DNA of 37,004 nt, from NCBI GenBank assembly GCA_905235625.1, contig CAJOLX010000011.1, positions 1-37,004 of the forward strand, read 5' to 3'. The notes beneath the pieces are model-generated. The model was not told where the DNA came from and searched no databases. It saw nothing but the letters and a program-made list of their open reading frames with translations. Positions 15,648 to 22,888 of the stretch are shown piece after piece. This stretch comes from an uncultured Clostridia bacterium. GTDB taxonomy: Bacteria; Bacillota; Clostridia; Oscillospirales; Acutalibacteraceae. A program made the translations under genes and the position numbers. Positions within the stretch are counted from its first letter, which is position 1. Each line of letters begins with the position of its first letter.

Positions 15648-17209
15648 CGGCCTGCTTCCATTTTCACGTTACGCAGGTCAAGCGTTCCGCCGGACAATCC
15701 GTCACACAAATGGCGGCGTACCGCGCGTGTGACAAGCTGCATTCTGCATATTATCACGAAACCTACAACTATTCTTCAAAGCCCGGTTTGATACATTCTG
15801 AAATTTTGCTGCCGCCGCACGCGCCGGCAAGATTTGCGGATCGGGAAACACTTTGGGACGAGGTAGAAGCTGCGGAAAAGCGTCCGGATGCGCAGCTGGC
15901 ATTCAACTTTGATTTCAGCTTGCAGTCGGAATTCACAAACGCAGAGAATATTGAACTTGTGCGAAACTTCCTTTTGAATCATTTTGTTTCGCGCGGCATG
16001 ATCTGCGATTGGGCGTTTCATTATCCCACAGAAAACGACGAGAACCCGAATCCACACGTGCATTTGCTCTGCCCGATGCGGCCGCTCAATCCGGACGGAT
16101 CATGGGGCAACAAGCAAAAAGCGGTTCCCGTGTTTGACGAAAGCGGAAATCCTGTGATCGGAAAAAACGGGCGGCAAAAAACAAACGCCGTGAAAACGAC
16201 AGACTGGTCCGACCCGGAAACTCTGACCGAGTGGCGGGAAGCATGGGCGCAGCTCAACAATGAGCTTTTTGAAAAGAAAGGACTGCCGGTGCGGGTCTCC
16301 GCCGACACGCTGGAGGCGCATGGCATCGACCGCCTGCCGACGATTCACGAAGGGCCGAACGTCCGCGCGATGGAAGCGCAGGGGCTGAACACCGAACGCG
16401 GCGAATACAACCGCTGGGTGCGCAAGATCAATCAATCGTTCGTTTTGATAAAATCGCATCTGGAACGTCTGGTGCAATGGGCGCGCAATCTGCGTGAACA
16501 TCCGCCGAAAGAAGAGAATCTGATCGACCTGCTGGACGATTACATGACCGGGCGCAATTTCGGCGCATATTCGCAAAAGGCGAAAGCGGATAATCTGAAA
16601 CAATTCAACGCTGCCGTGAACTATTTGCAAAAGCACGCTCTGAAAACGCCGGCAGATCTGGAATATCACACGCAATCCGTGCAGGGTGAATTTGACGCTG
16701 CAAGGGCGCAGAAGTCAAAAATCAAAAATCAAGCGGATGCACTGAATGCCGATCTGAAAGCGATTCACCGCTGGGAGGCCGTGAAGCCAATCGGGAAAGA
16801 ATATGAAAAGAAAAAGTTTGGCAGAGATAAATATTACAGCGCGCACGAAAAAGAAATCAAGGCCTACTACTATCTCAAGAAAAACAAGCCGGCGCTGATT
16901 TCGGAAAATGCGGAAGCAAAAATCAAAGCCGAACTGCAAACGCTGAATGCAGACCGGAAATCGCTGAACGAATCGCTTGATCTTATTGAGAAAAAGCTCA
17001 AATTTCTTCACGCCGTTCAGCACAGCATCGACGTTGCCCTCGGCAAAGCCGACAACACCGAGCCTGTTGAAATCGGCGGTAAAACCGTGTTTGTTGAAAG
17101 CAATGGATCAGTTCTCTCAAAACTTGAACGGGCGAATCGGCAAATCACGGAACAATCCAAAACGGAATCACCTGTCGAGAAAAATTTGCGGCAGGAGACG
17201 AAAGATTAA
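15647..17209 (+). CDS. mobA: MobA/MobL family relaxase with ACG in the start position
   Basis: Relaxases of this family nick oriT and lead the strand into the recipient. The frame is intact for 520 codons if it begins at ACG 15647. The first residues (ACFHFHVTQVKRSAGQS) are the diagnostic start of MobA/MobL proteins, and AAYRACDKLHSAYY follows. The HxH motif NPHVHLL has histidines near 137 and 139. A long coiled, lysine-rich C-terminal region follows. GGAGG ends exactly 8 nt before the ACG, and TAACG replaces the TAATG stop/start overlap expected here. A downstream ATG (15710) would delete 21 residues of the catalytic N-terminus. Confidence 0.85.
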   Translation, partial: TACFHFHVTQVKRSAGQSVTQMAAYRACDKLHSAYYHETYNYSSKPGLIHSEILLPPHAPARFADRETLWDEVEAAEKRPDAQLAFNFDFSLQSEFTNAENIELVRNFLLNHFVSRGMICDWAFHYPTENDENPNPHVHLLCPMRPLNPDGSWGNKQKAVPVFDESGNPVIGKNGRQKTNAVKTTDWSDPETLTEWREAWAQLNNELFEKKGLPVRVSADTLEAHGIDRLPTIHEGPNVRAMEAQGLNTERGEYNRWVRKINQSFVLIKSHLERLVQWARNLREHPPKEENLIDLLDDYMTGRNFGAYSQKAKADNLKQFNAAVNYLQKHALKTPADLEYHTQSVQGEFDAARAQKSKIKNQADALNADLKAIHRWEAVKPIGKEYEKKKFGRDKYYSAHEKEIKAYYYLKKNKPALISENAEAKIKAELQTLNADRKSLNESLDLIEKKLKFLHAVQHSIDVALGKADNTEPVEIGGKTVFVESNGSVLSKLERANRQITEQSKTESPVEKNLRQETKD

Positions 17210-17253
17210 AACAAAATTTTTATTGCCGCAAGCGGCAGAAAGGAGCGGATAGT

Positions 17254-17433
17254 ATACTGGAATCTTACAATGAATTACTCAGCGTTGCAGAAATGAAAGA
17301 AGCGCTCGGAATCGGGCGCAACGCGGCGTATCAGCTGATCAGCGACGGAAAAATGAAGCACATCATAATCGGAAACAAAATTTACATTCCGAAATGGTGC
17401 ATTCTTGAGTTTTTGAAGGATGTGGTCCGTTGA
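17254..17433 (+). CDS. Excisionase-like helix-turn-helix protein with ATA in the start position
   Basis: A 59-codon frame reads (I)LESYNELLSVAEMKEALGIG and continues RNAAYQLISDGKMKHIIIGN, then KIYIPKWCILEFLKDVVR. This is the MerR/HTH_17-type winged fold of excisionases, which bend attachment-site DNA so that the integrase can excise the element. GGAG (17242-17245) lies exactly 8 nt before ATA 17254. A CTG follows as the next codon and the first in-frame ATG is codon 14, which would remove the first helix. It sits between mobA and int, and its TGA stop lies inside the -35 box of the int promoter. It is likely poorly translated or silent. Confidence 0.7.
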   Translation: MLESYNELLSVAEMKEALGIGRNAAYQLISDGKMKHIIIGNKIYIPKWCILEFLKDVVR

Positions 17434-17458
17434 CAAACGCCGTCAATCAAGCTACAAT
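17430..17458 (+). promoter_or_regulatory. Integrase promoter, TTGACA-N17-TACAAT
   Basis: TTGACA (17430-17435), a 17-nt spacer and TACAAT (17453-17458) make a near-consensus vegetative promoter. The -35 box contains the stop codon of the excisionase-like gene. Transcription would begin near 17465, just ahead of the AGGAGG and ATG of int, so the integrase can be made independently of the genes upstream. Confidence 0.75.
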
Positions 17459-17501
17459 GAATACGATGTTATGCACCGATGCGGTCAAAGGAGGCAAGAA
17501 G

Positions 17502-18713
17502 ATGACCGCAAAGGAGCCGCGCGGCACATTGTCCGAATTCAGAGGAAAATATCGTTTGATCGTTTCCTACTATGATTTTGACGGTAACCGCCGGCAGAAA
17601 ACCAAAACTACGGATTTGCCGATCCGAGGCAACAAAAAGAAAGCGGAAGAGCTGCTCGATGAATTTGTTCAAGCCGTGGAAAAGGAACTGAAAGAAGAGT
17701 TTTATAAACGTTCCGTCGGCACGGATGAACGGGAATTCACCGCCTATCTCAAACATTGGCTTTCAGTCAAAAGAGATATCGGCACTTTAGCGGAAAACAC
17801 CTATCACAACTATCATGCGACGATTTACGGAAAGATCTGCCCGTATTTTGATGAACGCTATCCGCATCTGGCACTGCGCGAAGTGACTGCGCCGATGCTG
17901 GAGGAATATTATCATTACCGCATGAAGCATGACGGTGTGAGCGCAAACACGATCAAGCACGAGCATTCCTATATTTCCGGCGCTATGCGCAAAGCATATC
18001 GGCAGGATCTGATTGAACGGCCGATCGTGGATAAGGTGGAATTACCCAAGCGGGAACGATTTCGCGGCTCTTTCTACAGCAGAGCGGAAATGCAGAAATT
18101 CCTCGCCGCAGTGGAAGGAGACGAACTGGAGCTTCCGATCAAGCTCGCCGCATACCTCGGCCTGAGAAAAAGCGAGGCGCTCGGTCTGAAATGGAGCGCT
18201 GTTGATTTTCAGGCAAACACCATCACAATCGAGCGCGCCGTTGTTGCCTATTACGATTCCGAGCTGAAAGCCGAAGTGGAACTGGTAAAGGAAAAGACAA
18301 AAACCGAATCCAGCACCCGCACATTGACCATGCCGACGCCGCTTGTGCAGCTGCTCAAGCATGCGCGCGCAACTCAGCTTCAAAACATGATGCATCACAG
18401 GGCAGAATACAACACGGGGCAAAGCGATTTTGTTTGTGTTGACGCCTATGGCAACCGCATTCGTTCCGACCGCTGCTCACGCAGCATGAAAGTGTTTGCG
18501 GAAAAAGCCGGTGTCAAAAAGATTCGCTTTCACGATCTGCGTCATTCCTGCGCAACGCTTCTGCTGAGCAGCGGCGTGCCGCTGAAAGAGATCCAGGCCT
18601 GGCTCGGGCATGCGGATTTTCAAACGACGGCAGATATTTATGCGCATGTTTGCGAAGACTCTATGGATCGGCAAGCAAGGGTACTTTCGGAAATTTTTTC
18701 GTTCACCGCATGA
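17502..18713 (+). CDS. int: Tyrosine site-specific integrase
   Basis: This 403-aa phage-type integrase catalyses recombination between attP and the tRNA-Leu target. The start at ATG 17502 follows AGGAGG at 7 nt; the longer frame from 17430 begins inside the promoter and is not credible. An arm-binding-like N-terminal domain (RGTLSEFRGKYRLIVSYYDF) is followed by a SAM-like core domain (about 75-175) and the catalytic domain with R222 (GLRKSEAL), H344 and R347 (HDLRHS), H370 (LGH) and nucleophile Y380 (DIYAHV). All five residues are present. It lies next to the right attachment site, as is usual. Confidence 0.96.
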   Translation: MTAKEPRGTLSEFRGKYRLIVSYYDFDGNRRQKTKTTDLPIRGNKKKAEELLDEFVQAVEKELKEEFYKRSVGTDEREFTAYLKHWLSVKRDIGTLAENTYHNYHATIYGKICPYFDERYPHLALREVTAPMLEEYYHYRMKHDGVSANTIKHEHSYISGAMRKAYRQDLIERPIVDKVELPKRERFRGSFYSRAEMQKFLAAVEGDELELPIKLAAYLGLRKSEALGLKWSAVDFQANTITIERAVVAYYDSELKAEVELVKEKTKTESSTRTLTMPTPLVQLLKHARATQLQNMMHHRAEYNTGQSDFVCVDAYGNRIRSDRCSRSMKVFAEKAGVKKIRFHDLRHSCATLLLSSGVPLKEIQAWLGHADFQTTADIYAHVCEDSMDRQARVLSEIFSFTA

Positions 18714-18728
18714 GAAAAAAAGGCGCTT

Positions 18729-18830
18729 GCAATTTTTTCTGAAAAAGAGCAAAAAAATTGCGCGGCAAAACCCTTGACAGGCTTGGCCGCGCGCACAAAA
18801 TTGCTGCAAATTGTTGCACAATTGTTGCAC
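18729..18830. promoter_or_regulatory. Right inner end: A+T hairpin and integrase arm-site-like repeats
   Basis: A 10-bp hairpin (18729-18738 with 18752-18761) follows the int stop and may end its transcript. GCGCGGC (18760-18766) and GCCGCGC (18786-18792) form a second inverted repeat. TTGTTGCAC is present at 18811-18819 and 18822-18830, 11 bp apart, and a diverged TTGCTGCAA lies at 18801-18809. The same phased repeat occurs at 571-590 at the other end in the same orientation. Confidence 0.55.
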
Positions 18831-18894
18831 AATTCTAATTTGGAAAAATAATTGCAATGGAAAAAGCCTTGATTACAAGGTGACTCAAAGCTCG

Positions 18895-18914
18895 AAATCC
18901 CTTATATATCAAGG
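18895..18914. repeat. Sub-terminal 20-bp repeat beside the right attachment site
   Basis: The block with CCCTTATATATCAAGG is 19/20 identical to 470-489 at the left end, in direct orientation, and lies 10 bp from the 55-bp repeat. It is close to palindromic and could be an integrase or excisionase site. Confidence 0.5.
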
Positions 18915-18924
18915 CTTTTGCCTG

Positions 18925-18979
18925 TGGTGCGGATAACAGGACTTGAACCTGCACGAACTTGCATTCATTAGAACCTGAA
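18925..18979 (-). repeat. Right attachment site: 55-bp repeat inside tRNA-Leu(CAG)
   Basis: This is identical to 365-419. It is the 3' part of the complete tRNA-Leu(CAG) gene, from the anticodon loop to CCA, so integration preserved a functional tRNA. Confidence 0.95.
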
Positions 18980-19011
18980 TCTAACGCGTCTGCCAATTCC
19001 GCCATATCCGC
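18925..19011 (-). tRNA. tRNA-Leu (anticodon CAG)
   Basis: The 87-nt minus-strand gene folds as a class II tRNA. It has acceptor GCGGATA/TATCCGC, a D arm, anticodon stem TTAGA/TCTAA with loop TTCAGGT (anticodon CAG), a long variable arm, a T arm with GGTTCAAGTCC, and an encoded CCA. It reads the leucine codon CUG. It is the integration target: its 3' half now belongs to the element's right repeat. No promoter is seen between it and the tRNA upstream, and a terminator-like hairpin lies in that gap, so it may depend on readthrough. Confidence 0.95.
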
Positions 19012-19030
19012 ATTTATTGCATTGCTGCGT

Positions 19031-19067
19031 TTAAAAAATTGAGGGGACTCCGATGGAATCCCCTCTC
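19031..19067 (-). terminator. Terminator-like hairpin between the two tRNA-Leu genes
   Basis: On the minus strand GAGGGGATTCC pairs with GGAGTCCCCTC (11 bp, loop of about 5), and AATTTTTT follows. It has every mark of an intrinsic terminator, yet tRNA-Leu(CAG) lies directly beyond it. Confidence 0.75.
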
Positions 19068-19068
19068 A

Positions 19069-19152
19069 TGGTGCGAGAGACGGGACTTGAACCCGTACGT
19101 CGTAAACACACGCCCCTCAAACGTGCGCGTCTGCCTATTCCGCCACTCTCGC
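19069..19152 (-). tRNA. tRNA-Leu (anticodon GAG)
   Basis: The 84-nt class II tRNA on the minus strand has acceptor GCGAGAG/CTCTCGC, anticodon stem CACGT/GCGTG with loop TTGAGGG (anticodon GAG), T loop GGTTCAAGTCC and an encoded CCA. It reads CUC/CUU leucine codons. It has a consensus promoter 28 bp upstream (19180-19208). Confidence 0.95.
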
Positions 19153-19179
19153 ATATCGTCCTTTTTCGGAACGCTCGTA

Positions 19180-19208
19180 ATTATATCAAATGGCAAAGCA
19201 AATGTCAA
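19180..19208 (-). promoter_or_regulatory. tRNA promoter, TTGACA-N17-TATAAT
   Basis: On the minus strand TTGACA (19203-19208), exactly 17 nt and TATAAT (19180-19185) give a perfect consensus promoter for the tRNA-Leu pair. Confidence 0.9.
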
Positions 19209-19280
19209 GCCTTTTTGAGATAAATTTTTGCCTTGTGTTTTTTAGGCAAATTCGCGCTCGCCCGCGCGATAAAATAATGC

Positions 19281-19309
19281 TTGTAAATATAATTTCTTTA
19301 TAGTATAAT
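19281..19309 (+). promoter_or_regulatory. Promoter of the 610-aa membrane protein gene
   Basis: TTGTAA (19281-19286), a 17-nt spacer and TATAAT (19304-19309) lie 57 bp upstream of the ATG at 19367. Confidence 0.7.
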
Positions 19310-19366
19310 CTCGGTATACGGGGTTCGGCGTGAGGCTTTGCCCCATACTGTTAAGGAGATAATGTG

Positions 19367-21199
19367 ATGGATCCAATCAAGGTTGATTTTTCAAAGAAAG
19401 AAAGCGGCAGGCAGAGCGAAATAGTTATACCGCCCGAAAAGGCAGGGCTCAAAATCGCAATCTGCCTTATTCTGACCGTTATTACGGGCGCCGTTGCTTA
19501 TTACGTGATGCTGCCCGCGATTAACTTTAAGTCATACGACCTTTACCTTTTCATCGGAATCACGGCTCTGTCGTATATCGTATGGAATGCTCTGATAACG
19601 AAAGCGATCGCAAAGCCCGAATACATGCCCTACGTTAAGAAGAGAGCCATCGTGCCGGGAATAATCATCGGCGTGCTCGTTCTCGCTCTCGTTGTGGGCT
19701 ACGTCGTTTCTTCTCAGTTTTTCAGGGCGAAGAGCTACAGCAGAATCATCGACGTTGAAACCGACACAAGCTTTTCCGATGACCTTAACGAAGAGGATGC
19801 GGAATCCTTCTCTTCAATCCCCCGTCTTGACGCGGAGTCGGCTTATCAGGTCGCTTCAAGAGCTATCGGCTCGCTCGGCGAAATGGGCTACGTTTCTCAG
19901 TTCACCGTCGCCGCCGAAAACACTCAGATAAACTACCGCGAAACTCCCGTTAGAGTCGCTCCCCTTCAGTACGCAAGCATAATCAAGTGGCTTTACAACA
20001 CGAGAGAGGGCTTCCCCGGCTACGTTATAATCGACATGGCCAACGAAAACGCGGAATTTGTTGAGCTTGAGGGCGGCAATATCAGATATTCGCCCTATGA
20101 GCATTTTAACAAGCTGCTCCAGCGCAAGCTCCGTTTTGAATATCCCACCTATCTTTTCGCGGAAGCCACTTTTGAAATTGACGACGAAGGCAATCCTTAC
20201 TGGATTTGCGCCCGCCTTGACAAGACCATAGGCCTCTTCGGCGGCACGGACGTTATCGGCGCTGTGGTCGTTAAAGCGAATTCCGCCGACTTTGAAAGCA
20301 GCTATTACACCATTGAGCAGATAAACAACGACGCAGAGCTTCAGTGGATAGACAGAATTTATTCAGCCGACCTGCTCGTTGAGCAATACAATTACTACGG
20401 CAAGTATTCCGGCGGATTCTGGAATTCAATTCTCGGCCAGAAGAACGTTGTAAGAACCACCTCCGGCTACAATTACATCGCGAAAGACGACGACGTGTGG
20501 ATGTACACCGGCATCACCTCCGTTACCTCCGACCAGTCAATCACCGGCTTTGCGCTTGTAAATCAGAGAACCAAGGAAGCTAAATTCTACTCCGTAACGG
20601 GCGGCACGGAAAATTCCGCTCAGCTTGCCGCGGAAGGCAGAGTTAAAGACCTCGGCTACACCGCCACCTTCCCCCTGCTGCTCAACATCGGCGGAGAGCC
20701 CACTTATTTCCTCTCGCTTAAAGACGTTTCGAGCGGCAGCAACATCGTGCAGCAATACGCTCTCATAAACGTTAAGCAATACAATAACAACAAGATGGGC
20801 GCTAACGGCAACGACCTTGCGAAGTGCCTTGCCGCTTACATAGAAGCCCTCAGCTCCTCCGGCATAAAGGTTGATATAGACCCCGAAGAGGTTGCAAGGC
20901 AGATAAGCGAAAATGAAAACGGAAACGGCGAAAATTCCGGTGAAACCGAAAATCAGCCTGCCGTTCAGCCCGAGCCCGTAAGCTCCGACACCGTTACGGG
21001 CAAAATCGCCGATATACGCTCAGCGGTTATCGGCGGAGAAAGCGTTTACTACGTGAAGCTTGACTCCGGCAGCGCTTATTACAGCATAAAAGCTTCCGAT
21101 AATCAGGCGGTAGTAATTCTCAACGTCGGCGACACGGTAACGATTAAATTTGAGGGCAGCGGAAGCATACTCACCGCAAAGTCGATAACCAAAAATTAA
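19367..21199 (+). CDS. Uncharacterised membrane protein with three TM segments and a large exported domain
   Basis: I do not recognise a named family for this 610-aa protein. ATG 19367 lies 8 nt after GGAG; the GTG 3 nt earlier is too close. Three hydrophobic segments (about residues 27-48, 58-77 and 94-114) are followed by a hydrophilic domain of roughly 390 residues, an acidic linker rich in N, E, G, P and Q (about 525-553), and a final small beta-rich module of about 65 residues (VTGKIADIRS to KSITKN) that resembles an OB-like fold. With an odd number of membrane passes the large domain probably faces outward. It has its own promoter. An 11-bp hairpin lies between it and hflX. Confidence 0.7.
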   Translation: MDPIKVDFSKKESGRQSEIVIPPEKAGLKIAICLILTVITGAVAYYVMLPAINFKSYDLYLFIGITALSYIVWNALITKAIAKPEYMPYVKKRAIVPGIIIGVLVLALVVGYVVSSQFFRAKSYSRIIDVETDTSFSDDLNEEDAESFSSIPRLDAESAYQVASRAIGSLGEMGYVSQFTVAAENTQINYRETPVRVAPLQYASIIKWLYNTREGFPGYVIIDMANENAEFVELEGGNIRYSPYEHFNKLLQRKLRFEYPTYLFAEATFEIDDEGNPYWICARLDKTIGLFGGTDVIGAVVVKANSADFESSYYTIEQINNDAELQWIDRIYSADLLVEQYNYYGKYSGGFWNSILGQKNVVRTTSGYNYIAKDDDVWMYTGITSVTSDQSITGFALVNQRTKEAKFYSVTGGTENSAQLAAEGRVKDLGYTATFPLLLNIGGEPTYFLSLKDVSSGSNIVQQYALINVKQYNNNKMGANGNDLAKCLAAYIEALSSSGIKVDIDPEEVARQISENENGNGENSGETENQPAVQPEPVSSDTVTGKIADIRSAVIGGESVYYVKLDSGSAYYSIKASDNQAVVILNVGDTVTIKFEGSGSILTAKSITKN

Positions 21200-21217
21200 A
21201 ATCAACAAAAGCTTTAA

Positions 21218-21251
21218 GTCGGATGCCGCAGCTATCAGCCCGGCATCCGAC
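21218..21251 (+). promoter_or_regulatory. Stable hairpin in front of hflX
   Basis: Perfect 11-bp arms GTCGGATGCCG (21218-21228) and its complement (21241-21251) enclose a 12-nt loop. No T run follows, so it is not a standard terminator. It ends 13 nt before the hflX ATG and could cover or shape the initiation region, or mark a processing site. Confidence 0.5.
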
Positions 21252-21264
21252 GCGGATTATTAAG

Positions 21265-22518
21265 ATGGAATTATACGAAAACAAAACCGAGCCCGAAAAA
21301 GCGGTGCTTGTTGCCGTTGACACGGGCGAATATGACTGCGACTCATCCCTTGCGGAGCTTGAGGAGCTTGCCGATACCGCCGGAGCTCAGGTCGTGGGCT
21401 TTATCACTCAAAAGCGCGACAAGCCCGATAACGCCTCTTTTCTCGGCAGCGGCAGGCTTGAGGAGCTCGCCGAATATTGCGAAAACAACGAGATAGACCT
21501 TGTTATAGTTGATAACGAGCTCTCCCCCGTTCAGCTCAGAAACATGGAAAGAGCGGTCGACACGAGAGTGATCGACAGAACGACGCTTATTCTTGACATT
21601 TTCGCGGGCAGAGCTGTCAGCAACGAGGGCAAGCTGCAGGTTGAGCTCGCTCAGCTCAAATATTCTTTGCCGAGGCTCACCGGTCAGGGCTCCCGCCTTT
21701 CGAGGCAGGGCGCGGGAATAGGCACGAGAGGCCCCGGCGAAACGAAGCTTGAAACGGACAAAAGGCACATTCGCCGCCGCATATCTTCGCTCGAAAGCAA
21801 GCTCGACGAGCTTGAAAAGCGTCGCAATCTCACGAGGGCGAGGCGTGAAAAAACGGGCGTTGAAACCGTGGCGATAGTCGGCTACACAAACGCCGGCAAA
21901 TCCACCCTGCTCAACACTTTGACGGATGCGGGCGTGCTCGCGCAGGATAAGCTCTTCGCGACTCTCGACCCAACGGCGCGTTCGCTCACCCTGCCCGACG
22001 GCAGAAACGTTGTGCTCATAGACACGGTAGGATTTATCCGCCGCCTGCCTCACGAGCTCGTGGAAGCGTTTAAATCAACCCTTGAAGAAGCGGCGAGCGC
22101 CTCGGTGATAATAAACGTTTGCGACTGCTCAAACCCCGAGTGCCGCGAGCATATTGAAGTGACTCAAAAGTTGCTTACGGAGCTCGGCTGCGAAGATATA
22201 CCCGTGGTAACGGCTCTTAACAAATGCGACCTGCCGGGCGTTTGCGAGGATATTCCCCCGGTTTCGGGCGAAACGGTGAGGATATCCGCCAAAACCGGCG
22301 AAGGGCTCGACGAGCTGCTTCTCGCCGTTCAAAAGGCTTTGCCGCCCACGAGAATGCGAGTTAAAATGCTCATTCCTTATTCCGACGGAGCGGCTGCCGC
22401 GGCTCTCAGGCGTGACGGCGCGGTGCACGAGGAGAGCTTCACTCCCGAGGGAGTCCGGTTTGATGTAACTGCGCCCGCAGCGCTTCTCGATAAATACAAA
22501 GATTATATAACCGCATAA
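21265..22518 (+). CDS. hflX: GTPase HflX, ribosome-splitting/rescue factor
   Basis: HflX binds stalled 70S or 50S ribosomes and helps split them under stress. The 417-aa protein has the N-terminal HflX domain (to about 190) with the GTRGPGETKLETD signature (153-165), a coiled linker, and the G domain with GYTNAGKST (206-214), DTVGF (G3) and NKCD (G4). I chose ATG 21265 because the longer frame from 21223 runs through the hairpin and is not conserved in style. There is no clear Shine-Dalgarno sequence, which is unusual next to the strong sites elsewhere in the window. Confidence 0.95.
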   Translation: MELYENKTEPEKAVLVAVDTGEYDCDSSLAELEELADTAGAQVVGFITQKRDKPDNASFLGSGRLEELAEYCENNEIDLVIVDNELSPVQLRNMERAVDTRVIDRTTLILDIFAGRAVSNEGKLQVELAQLKYSLPRLTGQGSRLSRQGAGIGTRGPGETKLETDKRHIRRRISSLESKLDELEKRRNLTRARREKTGVETVAIVGYTNAGKSTLLNTLTDAGVLAQDKLFATLDPTARSLTLPDGRNVVLIDTVGFIRRLPHELVEAFKSTLEEAASASVIINVCDCSNPECREHIEVTQKLLTELGCEDIPVVTALNKCDLPGVCEDIPPVSGETVRISAKTGEGLDELLLAVQKALPPTRMRVKMLIPYSDGAAAAALRRDGAVHEESFTPEGVRFDVTAPAALLDKYKDYITA

Positions 22519-22536
22519 AAGTTTACATTTAACGGC

Positions 22537-22565
22537 TTGACAAAGCCGCGCCGAAAATATATAAT
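22537..22565 (+). promoter_or_regulatory. Consensus promoter TTGACA-N17-TATAAT before a small orphan gene
   Basis: TTGACA (22537-22542) and TATAAT (22560-22565) are both perfect and exactly 17 nt apart, 51 bp upstream of the ATG at 22616. A gene of 69 codons with a promoter this strong is probably highly expressed. Confidence 0.88.
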
Positions 22566-22615
22566 CAACACATAGTAAAGTCGATTGACTGAATTTTTAT
22601 TAAGGAGGCTTTTTC

Positions 22616-22825
22616 ATGGGTGACTTTTTCCAGGATCTCGGTTATGAGATCAACGCTGCCGCTCTTGAGAATTTCATCGTTTATTTCTTTGAGTGGATTA
22701 CCAAGTTCGACGTAAGAACGATCAACGTTGATTATCTTTCTCAGCTTCTTACAACCTTCAGCCCCATATGGAATCCGATCTGGGCAGCGATAAATCAGTT
22801 CCTTGGCGAACATTTCGGCTTCTGA
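22616..22825 (+). CDS. 69-aa orphan protein under a consensus promoter
   Basis: I do not recognise this protein. It has an acidic start (MGDFFQDLGYEINAAALENF) and then amphipathic, aromatic-rich helices with three tryptophans (FIVYFFEWITKF, FSPIWNPIWAAINQFLG). No cleavable signal is clear. It may lie against the membrane. AAGGAGG sits about 7 nt before the ATG, the promoter is perfect consensus, and a terminator follows at 22840-22868. The gene is therefore a complete, strong transcription unit of its own between hflX and murD. Confidence 0.75.
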   Translation: MGDFFQDLGYEINAAALENFIVYFFEWITKFDVRTINVDYLSQLLTTFSPIWNPIWAAINQFLGEHFGF

Positions 22826-22839
22826 TAACAGCCGATCAT

Positions 22840-22868
22840 GCCGGTTGGCTTTGCCTGCCGGCTTTTTT
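22840..22868 (+). terminator. Terminator after the 69-aa gene
   Basis: GCCGG...GGC pairs with GCC...CCGGC across two mismatches, and a T6 run follows (22863-22868). The ribosome binding site of murD begins only 8 bp later, so murD is served by readthrough or by a start I cannot see. Confidence 0.75.
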
Positions 22869-22888
22869 CTTGTAAAGAGGTGATTTTT

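Larger units (their letters stand above)
365..18979. mobile_element. Integrative and mobilizable element (about 18.6 kb) in tRNA-Leu carrying a defence island
   Basis: A perfect 55-bp direct repeat flanks the element. Inside are a tyrosine integrase next to the right end, an excisionase-like gene, a MobA/MobL relaxase with an adjacent MOBQ-type oriT, and a TnpV gene at the left end. There is no type IV secretion or coupling-protein gene, so it would be mobilizable and not self-transmissible. The cargo is a type I restriction-modification locus with a PHP/ABC ATPase, a HEPN/MNT pair and two AAA ATPases. The trlF/hsd portion is visibly richer in A+T than the flanking chromosome and the relaxase region. 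The start-codon lesions in the mobility module suggest it may now be immobile. Confidence 0.93.

Noticed and set aside
15647-17209. Relaxase gene simply starting at ATG 15710
   Set aside because: This would delete the conserved N-terminal strand (HFHVTQVKRSAGQS), and that ATG has no ribosome site.
17430-17501. Longer integrase beginning at TTG 17430
   Set aside because: That codon is the -35 box of the promoter; AGGAGG and ATG at 17502 are a far better start.
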